DNA from: Sclerodactyla briareus | Taxonomy: Eukaryota; Echinodermata; Holothuroidea; Dendrochirotida; Sclerodactylidae | DNA: 64,000 nucleotides | Direction of reading: 5' to 3' | NCBI GenBank assembly: GCA_026419785.1 | Contig: JAODTK010005309.1 | Location: forward strand, 124,001 to 188,000 | Part shown: one piece after another, positions 60,311-64,000 of the stretch | How the letters are laid out: the number at the start of each line of letters is the position of its first letter | Numbering within the stretch: position 1 is the first letter of the stretch | The notes under the pieces: model-generated | Told to the model about the DNA's origin: nothing | What the model saw: the letters and a program-made list of their open reading frames with translations, nothing else | Database searches by the model: none | Translations under genes and position numbers: made by a program

Positions 60311-63019
60311 TAATGTCAAAAAATTGCAACATAATAGGTTCGCCTCATTTTCACTATCTCATCGACCGAAAATGTGTGCGGTTTGGATTTCTTGATATAC
60401 TAATCAGAAGAGATCCATGAATCTTCAAGGCATGTTCCACACCTTCCTCCACTGATCTTTAAGGAGTGGTAAGCCTGTACTGTTTCAAAACATTGAAACT
60501 GGTTTGGCTGTCAGCTTTGAAAACAATTTCTAGTGCTTTGCAATGATTACATGCAGTGCCACGGAACCAGTTTTAGTTTTCGGAATATCGGGATCATTCC
60601 CAGTACGGTTTTGCTATGGGAGCAATTACTGAGACATCGTATACCCTATTAAGCGAGTGCCATCTTATCTTCGAGAGAGAAGTATGGAAAAATAGGGTTG
60701 AGAACATTTATGATAAAGAAAAATGATCACATTTTCATGTGGGTGTGGGGTGAAGCTCGGAATTCCCAATGAGTCATGGCCCCCCCCCGGAAGAAGGGGA
60801 AGCCGATTAGACCATGGCGAGTCCTCGCGCCACCACTTGAAAACAAAACAAAACGCAAATCTGCGTGAGTGATTCCTTGCCTTTTTTACTGAATGTTCCC
60901 TTACTCAGCTATATCAAACCCTGCTGCAAGATGTTGTGTTGGCAACTCAAACCACAACTTACACAAAACGATCAACCTGCATATCTACCCAGGCATTGAT
61001 ATGAGATTACTTGTGGCTTTTGACCAAGGTCAAAAGTCATCTGAGGGCAAGTAAAGTTGAAATAATGAAAAAATAACCTGGTAAGTAAGTATCTTGAAGA
61101 GTGAAGTAAAGTCACGAGTAATAAACCAGCCGAGCGGTGGTCCAATGTTTCCATTCAGTGTGGAAGTCTCAGCGACCGTCGTAACACTTTAAGTCTAGCA
61201 GATCTGCAGGCAAAGCATAAAGATGGAGTATCACTTTAGGCAACAGTCAGTACTCATTAAGTGACTGTGTGGTCAAAGCAGATAGATTGAAAAGGGAAGG
61301 CGAGTTTTTGAATCGGACGACCAACATCTCATTACAAATGTGAAAAAAATATCGTTTTTAGGGGTATATGTGTGGGGGAAAGAGAAGTGATTACAGGCCT
61401 ATATATTATCAATTGCATACCTCCATACCCTCTGGACAAGGCGAGTCATTTTAGGTACGTCAGTGTACAATAGCATGTTGTCTCACATGTGGGTCATTGT
61501 ACCAGAGTCGTTAATCACTATGTGACTGAGGGGTACGTCATTGCCCAGTCAATCGTTCAATTTGTAACAGCAAGAGTAGTCTGTGTCTTCACAAGTGACC
61601 TGGGGAGTGATCAATTTCTATTTTTCAGGCACAAGTGACGAGGGGTGATCTTTTGTTGTTTGTGAATGCAATGACTACCTTGTTTGGGGTACAAGGGGTT
61701 GGTCATGCATTGAAGTGCATTAACGGATTCAGAATACTTGTGTCAATAGCTATTTTACCAGTCCATCAAATGTTCTATTGCGATTTTGAGGGTCAACCTT
61801 TCACAAGGCTTTCAAATAACATATTCTCTCCTACATTGGTGGGGTGAGGAATGTCTTATCTATATGACCCCCCCAGCGCACCTCCATAAACAAATATATT
61901 TTTCGGGCGGCCGATAATAATACAAATAGATTAATGGAAAGGACAAGATCTTTGTAATTTTCAAGTATATCTAGCCATGTTGAGACCATTTCTGAATGAG
62001 GGGCTCAGAAATGTTTGATCCAGTATGAATTCGGGCCAATTGTTTAAACATGTTATTATCCTAGCACTCAGTTTCCCAAAGTGTCACATCATGTGACAGT
62101 AAACACCCGATAGAGAGGCACTGGGGAAGAGAAGAGAGAAGAAGAGAGATAATGTATAGACTTAAACCCCGCCATTTCTGACCTGCGGGTACAGGGTAAT
62201 GACCCTCACTTTTTTGCTCATGGGACAGGGTAAGTGCACTCATTTTTGCTCACTAGCCAAAAATGCCACAATGTTGTGCCCCCTTACTTTAAGAAGTTCC
62301 TTGACCCCCGGTTTTCTTCTTCTCGCAACTCACTGCTTTCTCACACACCACAGTTAACCCCTCATTAGGGTTGTCTATGAATCACAGGTAATAATACCCA
62401 ATGGTCAAGTTCCGGCCTGTCAAGTCCTTCACAACCTGGAAAAGATGGGCTTTTCGCATTCCAGTAGGGTCGGGAAGTGGTAAACAAATCAGATAATCAG
62501 TTAGACTGATCGCACACAGAGAATAATTGGGATACCCACTCTCAATCCTTTAAGCATTGCCAGTGCCAGGCAACATTTCCACACTGAATGTCGACAGGCA
62601 GTCTAAAGTTTATAGGTTTGTTACTTCTCACTTCTTTGCAGTATCTCACACCACAGCTTGAGAGATTAAATCCTTGAGGAGTGGGAAATGTTGACCAGTC
62701 AAAGTGAGGATTATTATAGTATACACAAAAACACAATGCAGACATGTGTCTGAAGAGGATAATGGCTGGGCTGCATAGGTGTTCAAAATGTTGAATTCAG
62801 AGGACCTTTCCTGGTGTGCATTTCTGCTGTAATAATAGTCAATGGGGGAAATTTGAAGATCATATCAACCGTTTTCAATAAGTAAAGCACACAAACTTGG
62901 CATTCTCCCCTCGAGTTAAAATAATATTCGCCTATGGAAGAAAAGAAGAAATTGCAGTTTGGTCTACCCCCCTCCCATCGATATTCCATATATCGTATAG
63001 AAGTTTATACGCCCCCTCA
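60311..63019. other. No gene recognised
   Basis: Short open frames only; no splice-bounded coding exon was noticed. A GAAGAGAGAAGAAGAG purine run lies near 62130. Confidence 0.4.
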
Positions 63020-63870
63020 GAAGAAACGTATCTGCCTTGCAGTAGGAATTTGTCAATGAATGCATTGATGCAGGCTTAAAAGGGCAACATTTGTTCAATT
63101 TTCATAGGATGCCTATGAAACCTGGGGCGGAGGGGGGGGGGGGGTGTGGTGCAGTAGGGGGGGGGGGGGGGCGTGCATGTAAGAAAGAGAGGGCGGGGCG
63201 TCGATCTGCCTTGCAATTCCCACGCCACCCATAGCAACGCTTGACCACTACTGATCAGGAGGTTGGTACATACATAAATTACAAGGCTGGTCACTGGTTG
63301 CTATGTCCATATCCAGACATATCAGGAAGAATAATAACATGACAATTGAAGAAATTTTACTGTCTTCACTGGGGGAATAATGTATGTATGGGGAAGGGGG
63401 AGAGGGGTGGGGAGGAATGGACGCAACCCAGGATTTATGAAGAGTGACCCAAAAACATTGGTGGTCGAAAAAATGGTACACTAAAATGAGGGAGTTACGA
63501 AAGAAGAGGCGTTTCAGCTTTGCAATTAGGAATTTGTCATAAAATTGACAGTGATGCAGGCTCTTTCAAAAACAGGGCGACATTTTAAAATTCCATAAGC
63601 TGCCTATGAACCTGGGGGAGGGGGGGGGGGTTTGAGTGCAAGGACCAAAATTTGCCACCCCCACCCGTAGCCACACCACTACTGGTCGGAGGTACATATA
63701 GGCTGGTCATGGGGCTGGCAATATTAAAATGCCAATTCAAGAATTTGTAACTGTCTGTCTAGGCGAAATATTTGGTGCTAGTCCAATATAAAACAATCAG
63801 GAAGAATCACAATTAAATGACAATTCAAGATATTTGTACTTGTCTTCACATGGGGGAAAAATTTGTTTGG
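63020..63870 (+). repeat. Direct tandem duplication, period ~480 bp, two copies
   Basis: Both copies share TAGGAATTTGTCA, TGATGCAGGC, TGCCTATGAA.CCTGGGG followed by a poly-G run, CCACTACTG.TC.GGAGG, TATCAGGAAGAATAA/AATCAGGAAGAATCA and TGACAATT.AAGA, in the same order. Both have lost or gained bases around the homopolymers. Confidence 0.8.
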
Positions 63871-64000
63871 TTGTCTATAGCTGTTCTCATTATGTACAAT
63901 GAATCGTTGCGGGATGATTATACGGATTGTTCCAGTGGTGGACCGGGAATGATCCTTGACCTGATAACCAAAAAACAATAGGGGTTATTTTTAATCATGT

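Overview
This window looks like nuclear DNA from a marine invertebrate. I infer an echinoderm, probably sea-urchin-like, from several signs: short exons in long repeat-rich introns, tRNA-derived SINEs, many poly-G and poly-C tracts, and dispersed elements starting CAGTGGCGTAGCCAG. Nothing looks bacterial: there are no operons, ribosome binding sites, CRISPR arrays or long ORFs. Almost all stop-to-stop ORFs are chance or repeat translations. Real coding sequence shows only as short exons bounded by splice signals.

Left part (about 1.3-29.8 kb). The main find is one large minus-strand gene for a WD-repeat (beta-propeller) protein. It was rebuilt from about a dozen exons at 29.8, 28.5, 22.8, 22.0, 17.7, 16.5, 10.4, 9.1, 6.7, 5.6, 2.8, 1.75 and 1.4 kb. 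The exons read in a consistent order, most with AG/GT splice sites, and end in a TGA stop with AATAAA about 55 bases further on. The sequence resembles my memory of WDR87/WDR97-type ciliary or sperm WD proteins; the subfamily is inference. The 5' end was not found. At least six exons carry single-base frame breaks, which suggests uncorrected assembly indels or gene decay. A separate plus-strand coding exon with its own ATG lies at 598-698.

The introns hold most of the repeats: a tRNA/L2-tail SINE (2.0 kb), a ~104 bp tandem repeat (4.1-4.65 kb), a 403 bp TTAA foldback MITE (4.94-5.34 kb), a possible Harbinger MITE (8.3-8.7 kb), a ~175 bp satellite (12.1-13.9 kb), a ~475 bp tandem duplication (14.2-15.1 kb), a pair of SINEs of one family (16.8 and 20.4 kb), and a 3.9 kb array of 29 bp units (23.4-27.3 kb) broken near its right end by a ~1 kb LTR-like insertion.

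Right part (about 30-64 kb). I found no convincing host exon here. It holds repeats: a tandem duplication split by a ~1.2 kb terminal-inverted-repeat element (32.7-34.45 kb), copies of a ~306 bp tandem repeat next to TG microsatellites (38.2, 47.5 and 56.7 kb, with a fourth copy on the minus strand at 3.4 kb), a hAT transposase C-terminal fragment (47.6 kb), a frameshifted LINE reverse transcriptase remnant (48.3-48.7 kb), hexamer and dinucleotide microsatellites, AAT-rich DNA (60 kb) and a ~480 bp tandem duplication at the right edge.
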